A stretch of 38,585 nt of DNA from an uncultured bacterium (GTDB taxonomy: Bacteria; Patescibacteriota; Minisyncoccia; Phycocordibacterales; UBA9973): positions 1 through 38,585 of the forward strand of contig CAISUD010000020.1 of assembly GCA_903888625.1 (NCBI GenBank), written 5' to 3'. Shown piece after piece: positions 24,713-34,456 of the stretch. Both the position numbers and the translations under genes were made by a program. The notes under the pieces were generated by a model. The model ran no database searches. It saw nothing but the letters and a program-made list of their open reading frames with translations, and was not told the DNA's origin. The number at the start of each line of letters is the position of its first letter. Position 1 is the first letter of the stretch.

Positions 24713-27091
24713 ATGGTAGCACTAGAAGATTTGATACCTGATAAAATTAAAAAAGATTTAACTAATGGTAAGATAAGTAAAAGTGACTACAATAAACTAG
24801 GCTCTGATATTGAAGTTGAGCCAGATAAACAATATGAAAATACTGAATTTAAATCCCTTAATAAAAAAGAATATGAAAAAGCGAAGAAGTTAAGACTAAA
24901 GAAATTAGAAGTAAGTGAGACTGAAGAATTAAGAGAAAAACAAAGAAAAACTACAGAATCAAAAGAACAAGTAGAAAGACTAGAGATTGTACACAAACAA
25001 AACAAAGGAATGGGTGCATTACAAATTAAAGAACAAAAAGATAATCGCAATAATAATTTTATTAAAATTTTAAATAGAATTGATAAATTGGCTCAAGAAA
25101 AAACAACAAAAAAAGAACCTGTAAAGGCTACTCTTCCTGAAAAGAAAGAAGCTACTGAAAAGGAGCTCATTTCCTTAAAATTGTCTGATGGAAAAGAAAA
25201 GAAGCTAAAAATTGGAGACATATTTCTTATTGGGGGTAAGGAATATGTATTAAAGGGAACTAGAGTTGCTGCAAAAAATAACAGGTTACTAATCCAAGCT
25301 CAAAGTGTTTTAGATGAAAAAGAAAAGCCGGTTGAAATGAAACCTTCAGATTTCGAAAAGGATTTTGAAATTGGAAAAATATCTCTACCTATGACTACAG
25401 AAAGAAGTAATGAACTAACAAAATTTAGAGAAGAAAAAAATAAAATAAAACCTATTTTATTAAAGAAAAAAGAAGACGTTGATGCTGAAATAATTAATGA
25501 AGAAAACGAAAACCCGAAAGACCCAGACGAAGAGGTAAAAAATAAAATAGCAGAAATATTAAAAAATTATAAAATTGATGAAGTAATTGTTAACGGTCCA
25601 AAATTCTCTCAAGACTTAGATACCCATACTGCTTTATTTCTTCTCAATGATTTAAATAATAAAGGTGGAGCAAAAGAAATTTACAATGATGGTGCAAAAT
25701 CTACCATTATAGACATTCCCGGTGGACAAAAAGAACCAAAAGAAAAAACCAAGGGTGTCAGAATTTTTATCGATGCCGGTGGAGAATTTATAAAATTTGA
25801 AAAAGAAGGCGAGACAACAACCCTCTGGCTTGACCACCATGGCTCCGGACAAAAAGAAGCGACTTCTGGTACAAAAATGATGTACGAGATGATGCAAAAA
25901 GCTGGAATCTTGAAAGAAAATCCAGAATGGTTGAAAAAATTTGTTGATTTCGTGGATGACGTAGACAATTTAAAATATGTAGATAAATTAGATGAAAAAG
26001 GTAACAGAATTTTTAATGAAAATTATTTCAAAAATAAATGGCCGAAATCTTTATATGCCTTAGCTGAAAAACAAATTCCTTTTGATCAATTTAAGGTTTT
26101 ATTTGAATTATTAGTTGAACAAGGCAAAAATCCAGCAGAACCATTTACCACCGAAGAACTAAATGGAGAAATTGGAAAAATAGTCATAGGTGATAAAACT
26201 CTTAAAAACCTATGCGAAATACAAGAAAAAAGTGCTGCCTACGTATGTGGTGGAGTAGACAATGCATTAAATTATGCTAAGAAAAATAAAATAAATTTAG
26301 AAAGCAAGAGATATGGTAGGGTTGTTTACCATAATTTTTTTGAAATTACATATAAAGATAAAAAAACTAAAGAAATAAAAAGCAAATCTAATACGATGGA
26401 AAACTTTATGGCTTACAAAGCTTTAAAATCAAAGGATCGTGATACTCTTGTCGTATGGAACCCAGATCCAAAATATCGATCTTTTTTCATAAACAGCAAT
26501 TTCAAAAATGCTAATTTAGCAGAGTTAGCAAACGTATTAGAAAAAAAATACCCTGGTTGCGTAAAAAATAATGGTAAAGATGTCAGAGGAATATTTATCT
26601 TTGGAACTATTACCGATGGCATGACTGAAAAAGATTTTCTAGACACATTAGATAAAGAAATAGCCAAAAATGCAGTGAAGGGTTCTGTCAATGAAAATCC
26701 TTTACCGAAAATAAATAAAACAATCATTAACCCTGATGAATATTTAAATAAAACTTGGGAAGAAATTGCTGAATTAAATAATGAAGCACTTAATAATGAA
26801 GAAGCTGAGGCAAACGAAACACCGACTTTAAATGAAGCAATTGAAAGTCAAAAAAAATATGAACAATTAGAAAAGGAAAACAAAGATAAAATGGATACAG
26901 AAAGGCTAGAAAAAGTTGAAAAATTAAAATTGGAAAATGAAACAGCTAAAAAAGAGAAGGAAACAATCTTAGCTTTTCATGAATTTTTGTTGAAAGAAGA
27001 ACCTACTCTATTCATAGATGCCCTAATGAGGGGAAATGATGCTGAGATTAAAAAAATAAGGAATGATTTATTCGCTAAATTTTTAGAATAA
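24713..27091 (+). CDS. large hypothetical protein with DHH-phosphoesterase-like motifs
   Basis: DTHTALFLLNDL, IFIDAGGEF, LWLDHHGSGQKEATSGTKMMYEMM; charged N-terminal region. Confidence 0.6.
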   Translation: MVALEDLIPDKIKKDLTNGKISKSDYNKLGSDIEVEPDKQYENTEFKSLNKKEYEKAKKLRLKKLEVSETEELREKQRKTTESKEQVERLEIVHKQNKGMGALQIKEQKDNRNNNFIKILNRIDKLAQEKTTKKEPVKATLPEKKEATEKELISLKLSDGKEKKLKIGDIFLIGGKEYVLKGTRVAAKNNRLLIQAQSVLDEKEKPVEMKPSDFEKDFEIGKISLPMTTERSNELTKFREEKNKIKPILLKKKEDVDAEIINEENENPKDPDEEVKNKIAEILKNYKIDEVIVNGPKFSQDLDTHTALFLLNDLNNKGGAKEIYNDGAKSTIIDIPGGQKEPKEKTKGVRIFIDAGGEFIKFEKEGETTTLWLDHHGSGQKEATSGTKMMYEMMQKAGILKENPEWLKKFVDFVDDVDNLKYVDKLDEKGNRIFNENYFKNKWPKSLYALAEKQIPFDQFKVLFELLVEQGKNPAEPFTTEELNGEIGKIVIGDKTLKNLCEIQEKSAAYVCGGVDNALNYAKKNKINLESKRYGRVVYHNFFEITYKDKKTKEIKSKSNTMENFMAYKALKSKDRDTLVVWNPDPKYRSFFINSNFKNANLAELANVLEKKYPGCVKNNGKDVRGIFIFGTITDGMTEKDFLDTLDKEIAKNAVKGSVNENPLPKINKTIINPDEYLNKTWEEIAELNNEALNNEEAEANETPTLNEAIESQKKYEQLEKENKDKMDTERLEKVEKLKLENETAKKEKETILAFHEFLLKEEPTLFIDALMRGNDAEIKKIRNDLFAKFLE

Positions 27092-27130
27092 AAGGTCGAA
27101 TTTTGAAAAAAAATTATAAACAACAAAAGG

Positions 27131-27160
27131 TTGACTTATATTAATAATTAAGTGTAAAAT
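27131..27160 (+). promoter_or_regulatory. promoter TTGACT-18-TAAAAT
   Basis: Consensus-like boxes upstream of 27192. Confidence 0.55.
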
Positions 27161-27191
27161 AGAAATATTATTAAAAATAATTATAAATTAT

Positions 27192-28106
27192 ATGGAAAAA
27201 TCAAACGTAAATGAAGAAGAGAAAATTCCAGTAGAAAATATGCCTGCTGGACAAGAGAAAAAGACAATAGCCGAGATAGGGGAAGGCCGAGCTAAAAAGA
27301 TGGGTGAATCACTAACCAAAGCAAAAGGTTGGCTATCATCCAAATTTAAAGCTGGCTTTTCTAATATGGGTGGTGCAATGAAGAAAACATTTTTTGCTAC
27401 ATTAGGGGCACCAGAAGCCATTGGGCGAGCAAGTGTCGCTACAGGCAAAGGAGTAGCCGAAGGAGCAAAGTTTATGGGTAGTGGAGTAAAAGAATTTGGC
27501 AAAGGGATGGAAGAAGGAGCGGAAGCTTTTGTCGGGGTAGAACAATATTTAGAAGACCAAGCTAAAAAAGGAATGGATTGGGTTGGTAACAAAGCAGTCC
27601 AAGGGTCAACTGCGACCAAAGAATTTATCGCAACCAAAAATCAGCAATTAGACCAATGGGGTACCGAAAAAGCCCAATTGATAGAAAAAGTAGCGAGTTT
27701 TACAAAAAATAAAGTTGTCGAAGGAGCAAAGTTTATGGGTAGTGGAGTAAAAGAATTCGGCAAAGGGATGGAAGAAGGAGCGGAAGGATTTGTAGAAGGT
27801 ATGACTTTAGCAAAAGAAGAATTAGCAAAAGGTTGGTTCAAAATGATTAAATTTGGTAAAGATTCTATCGATGCTGCTAAATTTAAAGCCCGTGAAGCTT
27901 ATGATAAATATCAAGAAAGACAAAATAAATTGAGATTACAAAGAATGGAAGAAGAAAAACAACAAAGGATAGCAGAATTAAAAGCAGAACATGCAGACTA
28001 TGAACAAATGATGGCAGAAGCAAAAATAGAACAAGAAAAAATTGCTAAAATGTTAGAAGAACTAACCCAAGTCGGGGGTTTTGAAAAAAATATGCAAGTT
28101 GCATAA
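27192..28106 (+). CDS. hypothetical protein with duplicated EGAKFMGSGVKEFGKGMEEGAE segment
   Basis: ORF; 68-bp internal direct repeat with one mismatch. Confidence 0.75.
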   Translation: MEKSNVNEEEKIPVENMPAGQEKKTIAEIGEGRAKKMGESLTKAKGWLSSKFKAGFSNMGGAMKKTFFATLGAPEAIGRASVATGKGVAEGAKFMGSGVKEFGKGMEEGAEAFVGVEQYLEDQAKKGMDWVGNKAVQGSTATKEFIATKNQQLDQWGTEKAQLIEKVASFTKNKVVEGAKFMGSGVKEFGKGMEEGAEGFVEGMTLAKEELAKGWFKMIKFGKDSIDAAKFKAREAYDKYQERQNKLRLQRMEEEKQQRIAELKAEHADYEQMMAEAKIEQEKIAKMLEELTQVGGFEKNMQVA

Positions 28107-28112
28107 AAATAT

Positions 28113-28478
28113 ATGACAATACAAGAACTACAAAAGTTTTTCACGAATAGTACCTTCTCCGACGAAACAAAAAGTAAAATTGCTAAAATCCTAGAAGGAC
28201 AAGAAACAGCTAGCTTCGAAATGTTTTCTGAAATTAAAGATTTAATGCAAGCAGAACTAGATAGTGATTTCAAAAAAGCAGGAGTTGATATCTCAAACGA
28301 CCCTGAAGCTAAAAAAATTCAAGCAGAATATGAAAAAACCCTAGATGAAATAGAGACAGACTTGAACAAAGATATGTCTTTTGTCGAATCTGAACTAAAC
28401 GAGCTTGAAGAAATTCGAAAACAGATAGTAAAAGCTGAAGACGAGATGAAAGTCGAAGATATCAAGGCTTCAATGTAA
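28113..28478 (+). CDS. hypothetical protein
   Basis: ORF immediately downstream, acidic coiled-coil-like. Confidence 0.7.
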   Translation: MTIQELQKFFTNSTFSDETKSKIAKILEGQETASFEMFSEIKDLMQAELDSDFKKAGVDISNDPEAKKIQAEYEKTLDEIETDLNKDMSFVESELNELEEIRKQIVKAEDEMKVEDIKASM

Positions 28479-28571
28479 TAGCAAAATATATCTATTTTTC
28501 TATTATAACTTGTAAAATAAGGATATTTTAGACAAAAAAATAACTATTTAGATAAAAAGTCAAGAAAGTGC

Positions 28572-28600
28572 TTGACTTTTTATTTTGAATATGCTATACT
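28572..28600 (+). promoter_or_regulatory. promoter TTGACT-17-TATACT (extended TGCTATACT)
   Basis: -35 at 28572, -10 at 28595. Confidence 0.8.
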
Positions 28601-28661
28601 ATACCCAGAGTCAGTACATTGCAATAGGGTTATAGGTTTTCCATTGTTTTGTTGGGAAATT

Positions 28662-28710
28662 AAAAGTTCATCTTAGATTATCAAATTTTGGTGGTATAAG
28701 GTGAACTTTT
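28662..28710 (+). promoter_or_regulatory. 5'UTR stem-loop
   Basis: AAAAGTTCATCTTA paired with TAAGGTGAACTTTT (14 bp with one G-U) plus inner TATCA/TGGTA. Confidence 0.7.
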
Positions 28711-28725
28711 AAACTCAATAAAAAT

Positions 28726-28989
28726 ATGGAAAACAACGAAAACACGGGGAAACAGCCGGCCACGCCGACAACCCCACAGACAGCACCGGAAAAACCGGTG
28801 CGCGAAAAAAATAACAATGGCATGATCCTTGCCATTGTAGCTATAGTAGCCATTGTGGCTATGGTAGCAATGTCAGGATTGTGTTCGAAACTTTTTGGTG
28901 GTGACACCAAAGTTTCGAAAGTTGATACCGTGAGGGTATCAACACCGGCACCATTACCGCCGGTAGTGAAAAAGACCAAGCCTTGGTAG
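28726..28989 (+). CDS. small hydrophobic protein encoded in hairpin-dense, GC-rich sequence
   Basis: 87-aa ORF with TM-like IVAIVAIVAMVAM; may be structured RNA as well. Confidence 0.5.
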   Translation: MENNENTGKQPATPTTPQTAPEKPVREKNNNGMILAIVAIVAIVAMVAMSGLCSKLFGGDTKVSKVDTVRVSTPAPLPPVVKKTKPW

Positions 28990-29030
28990 GTTTGGCAAAG
29001 GGTACCAGAGCATGACTGGAATTTAACATG

Positions 29031-29062
29031 TAGGCTGAACTTTGTTCGGCCTTTTATTTTAT
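29031..29062 (+). terminator. intrinsic terminator of the 28.6-29.06 kb transcript
   Basis: AGGCTGAAC-TTT-GTTCGGCCT followed by TTTATTTTATTT. Confidence 0.85.
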
Positions 29063-29074
29063 TTATTTAAATAT

Positions 29075-30463
29075 ATGTTAAAATATAAAGAACAAATGAA
29101 TGGGACAAATTCAAACAATAAAGATTGGCCACCAACGACATCAACTGCCGGAAATTTAGAAAGTGCTTGGACCGAAAAAGATGAAGAAAAACTTCAGCAA
29201 GCTTTAGTTTTACTTTCTGAAGCAAGAGAAACAATAAAAAAAGCTGAAGATAAAATAAACGAAAACAAAATTAAAATAACTGAAATTGATAAAAGATTAG
29301 CTGAAATAGAAAAAGAAGAAACTAAACAAGAAAAGATAAATCCAGAAAACAAAAAAGAAAAGAAGATAAGAAAAAATAATTTAAAAAAAATAATTAAATT
29401 TGCTATTCCCGCCACTGCAGTTTTATCTACTACTGCGATGGTAAAACCATTTAATTTTAATAAAGACAAAATAATAGAAAAAACAGAAACAAATTACAAA
29501 AAACATTTGTCAGATGGAGAAATTGAACAAGTAGAAAAATTAAATCCTAGATTTGATAAAGAAACTTTTGATTCTCTACCTAAATACGGTAAAGATGTTT
29601 ATTTCTTTTTTGCTGAAAATAACCCAACTCCAGGTAGAGCTTATAGTTTCCTGGATGAAAATACTGCTCTCCAATATGTTTTTGATAAAGATAATACATT
29701 TGTGACAAAACAACCTGTGGATTTTGGTAAAGACCCGGGTCCTGCTAAAAATAACGCCGTAGAAAAAGGCTATAATAAAGGAATAATGACAACACCACCA
29801 GGAATATATTTATTCTCAAATGATGCAACTGATGGTGATTTAAAAGAATATGGACTAAATCAATTTTCACTTAATGGATTCTCTGTTCTTGGAGATTCTT
29901 CATTTATTGGTGAACATCAAACAGATGTATCACACGGAGAATACAAAGCTAGAACTGATGCCTATGACACTCCTGATCCAAGAGACAATAGACTTACAAA
30001 TGGTTGTATTAATGCTAGAAATGAAGTTTTTACAGATTTTCTTTTGAAATATTTTAAGGGGGATTATGGTGAAATTTTAATTATACTTCCAGATAGTGCA
30101 ACTGAAGCAAGTGGTGTAGAATTTGATGTAGAAAAATTAGTAAAAAAGATTGCACCAATGATAATTGCAATGGCTAATAATGATAAAATTAAAAATGATC
30201 AAATCATCAATCAAACTACATTGGAAATAAATAACTTTGAAGAAATATACGTAGATCTAGAGAAGAAACAACAAAAGTTAAATACTGAATATAAGAAAAG
30301 TAAAAATAATTTAACACAAATTGAAATTTCTAAAACAAAAAAAGAAATAAAAACAACAATTAATATACTTGGAGAAAAAGCAAAAATCTTAAATGAGGCT
30401 TATGTTAAAAAAGGACAAATAGAAATAAAAAAATCAGCTGCGGAAAAAATACTTAATATGTAA
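29075..30463 (+). CDS. hypothetical membrane protein with L,D-transpeptidase (YkuD)-like motif
   Basis: TTPPGIYLFS and NRLTNGCINARNEVF; single N-terminal TM; start revised from 29042. Confidence 0.6.
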   Translation: MLKYKEQMNGTNSNNKDWPPTTSTAGNLESAWTEKDEEKLQQALVLLSEARETIKKAEDKINENKIKITEIDKRLAEIEKEETKQEKINPENKKEKKIRKNNLKKIIKFAIPATAVLSTTAMVKPFNFNKDKIIEKTETNYKKHLSDGEIEQVEKLNPRFDKETFDSLPKYGKDVYFFFAENNPTPGRAYSFLDENTALQYVFDKDNTFVTKQPVDFGKDPGPAKNNAVEKGYNKGIMTTPPGIYLFSNDATDGDLKEYGLNQFSLNGFSVLGDSSFIGEHQTDVSHGEYKARTDAYDTPDPRDNRLTNGCINARNEVFTDFLLKYFKGDYGEILIILPDSATEASGVEFDVEKLVKKIAPMIIAMANNDKIKNDQIINQTTLEINNFEEIYVDLEKKQQKLNTEYKKSKNNLTQIEISKTKKEIKTTINILGEKAKILNEAYVKKGQIEIKKSAAEKILNM

Positions 30464-30469
30464 TATATC

Positions 30470-30498
30470 TTGACTTTCTTATAAAAATATGCTAAAAT
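30470..30498 (+). promoter_or_regulatory. promoter TTGACT-17-TAAAAT
   Basis: Consensus-like boxes, TGCTAAAAT. Confidence 0.65.
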
Positions 30499-30553
30499 TT
30501 AAATAATTAAACAAAATCATAAAAACAGTTAGAAAATAATATATAATAACTAT

Positions 30554-33500
30554 ATGGCAACTGAAAAGGAAAATTTAATAGCAACAAAAGAAAAATTACT
30601 GGATGAAAGTAGGGTTGCACAAGAAACAGCAGACCAAGCAAAAAGTAAGGCGGAGGAAGCTCAAAAAATGGTTACAGAAATTTTGGCTCAAAAACAAGCA
30701 ATTCTAGACGCTGAAAAAAATAAACAAAAAGCAAAATATTCAGTAATTCCTGTTTCAATTTTAAAACAACAAATAAAAAACTCAGAAACTTATATTGCAG
30801 AATTAAAAGAAAAAATTTCTAAAGAAAAAGACCCTGAATTTATCAAAGAATATGAAAAACAAATAGTTGAAGAAAATGATTTGATAAATGAAATTAAAAA
30901 AGAATACGGAGAAGAAGTATCTGAAGACAAAAAAGAACCTGAAAAGGTTGAAGTTGATTTGGAAAAAGAAAGTAAAGAAGACATTGAAATAAAGAGGAAA
31001 CAGGCCTTGAAAGATTTTATCGCAAAAAATACTGAAGAAGAAATTGTTCCGATTGATAAAGAAATTGAGAAAAGAGATGAAGAAATAAAAAAATTAACTG
31101 ACCCTGTCATTCTCAAAACAGAAGAAGTGGAAAGTAAATATTTATCTCCAAAGGAGATGCAAGATATTGGGACAAAAGCCCAAAATGAAAAAGCTGAACA
31201 AGAAGAACAAAAAGCCTCCGCGCCAAAAACACCAGCTACTCCAGCAAAAATGCTGTTAACACCAAAAGAAAATAATATTATTACTGAGAAATTAAAAACA
31301 ATAGGGGCAAAGGAGGACGATTTTAATAAAATTCCTGAATGGGGCAAACTTTCATATGGAGAAAGATTGCTTGCTATAGAACAAATATCACAAGACACTC
31401 TTTCCCGCGTCAAAGAAATCGGTGAACAAAGATTCCAAGAAAAAAATAAAATTTCTTTCAAAAGAAAAGATTTTAATCTTGGAAGTTTTAGTAAAAAAGC
31501 ATGGCATAATATTGGTAAATCATTTTGGATTAGTAAAGCAGAAAAGGAAACACTTAAAGATTTTGAAACAGGAAACTTAAAACCAAATAGCGAACATATA
31601 AAACAAATTATTGAAAGAACTGCTGATATGAATTTAAATGTTGTTGAAAAAGACGGGCAAGCATTTATAGAATTTGTAAAAATAGATAAAAGTTTACCAA
31701 AGGAAGAACAAGAAAAAATACAAGCGTACAATGAAGCTGCAAATAAATATGCAAAAATGCCGGATGCTTGGAGAAATAAAAATGCCGCAAATAGTAAAGA
31801 CAAGGGGGTTTTTAAAAATAAAAACTATCAATACTTTTCTAAAATAGAAGAACTATACACTGAAGCTTCTACTCGATTAATGCTTAGTCAAAAAGAAAAA
31901 TTTACAAAAGAGGGGATGAATGAAAAAGAAGCTGAAAAACAAGCAATGATAAATATGGGGGGGAAAGATTTCGAAATTTCGATTATACAATTTACAAACA
32001 CAAATCCAGATGCAGTTGCAGAATTAAAAAGAATCCGAAATGAAAGTTCATATGGAAGATTGTTTAATAATGAAAATTTATGGCGTAGTTTATATATGGG
32101 AATAGGTTTTGGAACTAGGACTGCAACAAAAGCTACTCTTGGTTTGTTTGCAGCACCACTAGTTTCTAGTGTAATCGGTGGCGCGCGTGCAAGAAGAAAG
32201 GCTGGACAAAAAATTGACACGGCATTTATGGAAGGACGCACAACTGAAACATTTAAAGAAAGAAAAGAAGCTGGAAAGAGTGGTATGTTTGACGATAAAA
32301 ATGAAAATCGAGGCTTGATTTCAAAAACATTCACCGGTAAAAATATAAATGCAAAGGAAGTTGGGGCTTTCGTTGATGCAGACAGTCAAATACAAAGATT
32401 AGATAATCTAATCCAAAAATTGGAGCTTGCAAAAACAAATGAAGAAAAATTGTTATTAAAAGATCAATTAAATGCTCGTATCGGCTATATTGAAAATAAA
32501 AAAACAGAAGGACTTATAAATTATGGGACAAAAAATGCTCTCGGAACAAACTATGCACTATTTAAAAAATTAAGTTTGGCACAAGCAGAAGTAGGTCTTA
32601 TTGAGTTTTTAAATAAAAAACAAATTGAAAGACGTGAAACTTTACTTGGAAAAGTAATAGCCGAGAATGAAAGTACCTTAGATAACAAGCAAGCTAGCTT
32701 TAAAAATAGCGAAATGATAAGAGGTGCAGTTGTTGGTGCTGGAAGCGCTCTATTGGGCTATGGAATTAGATATGGTTATGAACATCTTGGTGATATTAAA
32801 GAAGCTATTGGGCTTGGTGGAATTAAACATAATCCTGAAGATATTTTGTCTGGTGGGGGAGCTACTGGGCATGGAAACCTTGATCATTTACAAAGAACCA
32901 ATATTTCTGATCATGTGAAACCAAAAGTTTTTGACCCTACAAAACCTGCTGGTGGAAACACTCCAGACAGTAACACTCCAACTACCCCAGGAATTTCAAC
33001 AACCAAAGGTAGTGTTGCTGAGTTTATGAAAACAAATTCTAACCAAAATTCTATTGACTTTGGAATGTATAAAGATGGAGCCTCAATGAATGTTCAAAGC
33101 GGAACAATTACCTTTGAAGATACCGCTTCTAATTATAAAGTTGATATTCAATATAATTCACGTGGAGCTATTGACGCTATTCAAAGATTAAAAAATGAAG
33201 TAATTAGCCACTATCATGGAGCTGAGAACGTTCCAACGACAGCAAATATCAACACTGAATACAATTATCTAGACAAGAGTGGTGTTATTAAACACAGTGA
33301 GGATGTATTAATAAAAGGAAATACAAACACACTAGGACAATATCAAGGTACAACAAAGGTTTTTGGTTCTGGTAGTAAAGTTTCAACCGGTACCAACACA
33401 ATAAACAATGCTCCTGGTAAAACAATTCCACAAACAGATATCAATGGTAATCCAATAAATCATATACCAGCAAAACCAACCGTACTCACTACAGGTGGGG

Positions 33501-34009
33501 CAACAAGTGGAGTTGGCCAAACAATCCCTCAGGTGGATATCAACGGCAACCCAATAAATCATATACCAGCCAAACCAACCAGTGGAATAAATACTATAAA
33601 TGCTAAAACAAATGGAGCAAGTAGTAATGTTGCTGAAACAAAAACAAGTGGAGCAAGTAGTGCTGATTTAAAAACTACTACACTTACTCCAGAACAACTA
33701 ACTGCTCAAACAAATCTGGAATATAATAATGCTCTTCAACACTTCTTGCCACGAACCAAAGATTTATCTGTTTGGACAAACAACATCGCTACATCACACG
33801 GAATGGCAGAAACAATTTTACATGAAACTACTTTAGACCCAAAATATCAACCAATTCAAGATCTTATGAAAGAGATTTATGAAAAAACAGGAATTGCACC
33901 TCTCGAGAGTAGTACTTTTGTCATTGGCACAACTCCTGAAGACTATATCAAAATGGGGATAGAGTATGCAGAAAAAAATAATATCACATTGGAATGTTTA
34001 AACTATTAA
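30554..34009 (+). CDS. very large hypothetical protein: coiled coil, two hydrophobic segments, Thr/Pro-rich repeats
   Basis: 1151-aa ORF; duplicated TIPQ(T/V)DINGNPINHIPAKPT. Confidence 0.8.
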   Translation: MATEKENLIATKEKLLDESRVAQETADQAKSKAEEAQKMVTEILAQKQAILDAEKNKQKAKYSVIPVSILKQQIKNSETYIAELKEKISKEKDPEFIKEYEKQIVEENDLINEIKKEYGEEVSEDKKEPEKVEVDLEKESKEDIEIKRKQALKDFIAKNTEEEIVPIDKEIEKRDEEIKKLTDPVILKTEEVESKYLSPKEMQDIGTKAQNEKAEQEEQKASAPKTPATPAKMLLTPKENNIITEKLKTIGAKEDDFNKIPEWGKLSYGERLLAIEQISQDTLSRVKEIGEQRFQEKNKISFKRKDFNLGSFSKKAWHNIGKSFWISKAEKETLKDFETGNLKPNSEHIKQIIERTADMNLNVVEKDGQAFIEFVKIDKSLPKEEQEKIQAYNEAANKYAKMPDAWRNKNAANSKDKGVFKNKNYQYFSKIEELYTEASTRLMLSQKEKFTKEGMNEKEAEKQAMINMGGKDFEISIIQFTNTNPDAVAELKRIRNESSYGRLFNNENLWRSLYMGIGFGTRTATKATLGLFAAPLVSSVIGGARARRKAGQKIDTAFMEGRTTETFKERKEAGKSGMFDDKNENRGLISKTFTGKNINAKEVGAFVDADSQIQRLDNLIQKLELAKTNEEKLLLKDQLNARIGYIENKKTEGLINYGTKNALGTNYALFKKLSLAQAEVGLIEFLNKKQIERRETLLGKVIAENESTLDNKQASFKNSEMIRGAVVGAGSALLGYGIRYGYEHLGDIKEAIGLGGIKHNPEDILSGGGATGHGNLDHLQRTNISDHVKPKVFDPTKPAGGNTPDSNTPTTPGISTTKGSVAEFMKTNSNQNSIDFGMYKDGASMNVQSGTITFEDTASNYKVDIQYNSRGAIDAIQRLKNEVISHYHGAENVPTTANINTEYNYLDKSGVIKHSEDVLIKGNTNTLGQYQGTTKVFGSGSKVSTGTNTINNAPGKTIPQTDINGNPINHIPAKPTVLTTGGATSGVGQTIPQVDINGNPINHIPAKPTSGINTINAKTNGASSNVAETKTSGASSADLKTTTLTPEQLTAQTNLEYNNALQHFLPRTKDLSVWTNNIATSHGMAETILHETTLDPKYQPIQDLMKEIYEKTGIAPLESSTFVIGTTPEDYIKMGIEYAEKNNITLECLNY

Positions 34010-34033
34010 TAGTATAATAAAGTATTGATATGA

Positions 34034-34134
34034 ATCCCGTTAGAAGTTAACTTTCGGGAATAAAAATTATAAATTAATCAAAGTTACCTAATGTATATTT
34101 ATAAAGTACTACTAGGAAAACTTCTAAACGGGAT
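34034..34134. repeat. palindromic element family B, second copy, overlapping the start codon of the next gene
   Basis: ATCCCGTTAGAAGTT ... AACTTCTAAACGGGAT with inner TAACTTT/AAAGTTA. Confidence 0.8.
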
Positions 34135-34429
34135 GAACCCAATAAAAAATAACATTATAAAAACATTGAATTTAGATAATCTTCCAGAAAGTGAAAAAGA
34201 GGATATTATCATTAGAATTGGATCTTTAATTTATCAAAACGTTTTAATGAGAATCCTCGAGACAATGCCAGACGAAAAACAAGATGAATTTGAAAAATTA
34301 TTAGATGAAAATTCTGGACCTGAAAAAGTTTTTGAATTTCTAAACACTAATGTAGAAAATTTTGAAAAAATAGTTACTGAAGAAGCAGAAAAATTCAGAG
34401 ACCGACTCACTATGACTGAAAAAGAATAA
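34133..34429 (+). CDS. small conserved-looking protein (DUF5663-like, tentative)
   Basis: MNPIKNNIIKTLNLDNLPESEKEDIIIRIGSLIYQNVLMRILE; start revised from 34091. Confidence 0.65.
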   Translation: MNPIKNNIIKTLNLDNLPESEKEDIIIRIGSLIYQNVLMRILETMPDEKQDEFEKLLDENSGPEKVFEFLNTNVENFEKIVTEEAEKFRDRLTMTEKE

Positions 34430-34456
34430 AAAATAATTTCATGCTATATTTAAAGC

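Noticed and set aside
28608-29062. tmRNA, RNase P RNA, SRP RNA or 6S RNA identity for the structured transcript
   Set aside because: No recognisable conserved core motifs of those RNAs or tRNA-like ends seen; left as unassigned.
30790-31803. 337-aa minus-strand ORF opposite the 1151-aa gene
   Set aside because: Low-complexity Ser/Phe/Leu composition typical of antisense of Lys/Glu-rich coding; the sense frame has a promoter and sensible protein.
33421-33580. CRISPR-like array in the TIPQxDINGNPINHIPAKPT repeats
   Set aside because: Only two in-frame copies with synonymous divergence; protein repeat, not CRISPR. No CRISPR array seen elsewhere in the window.
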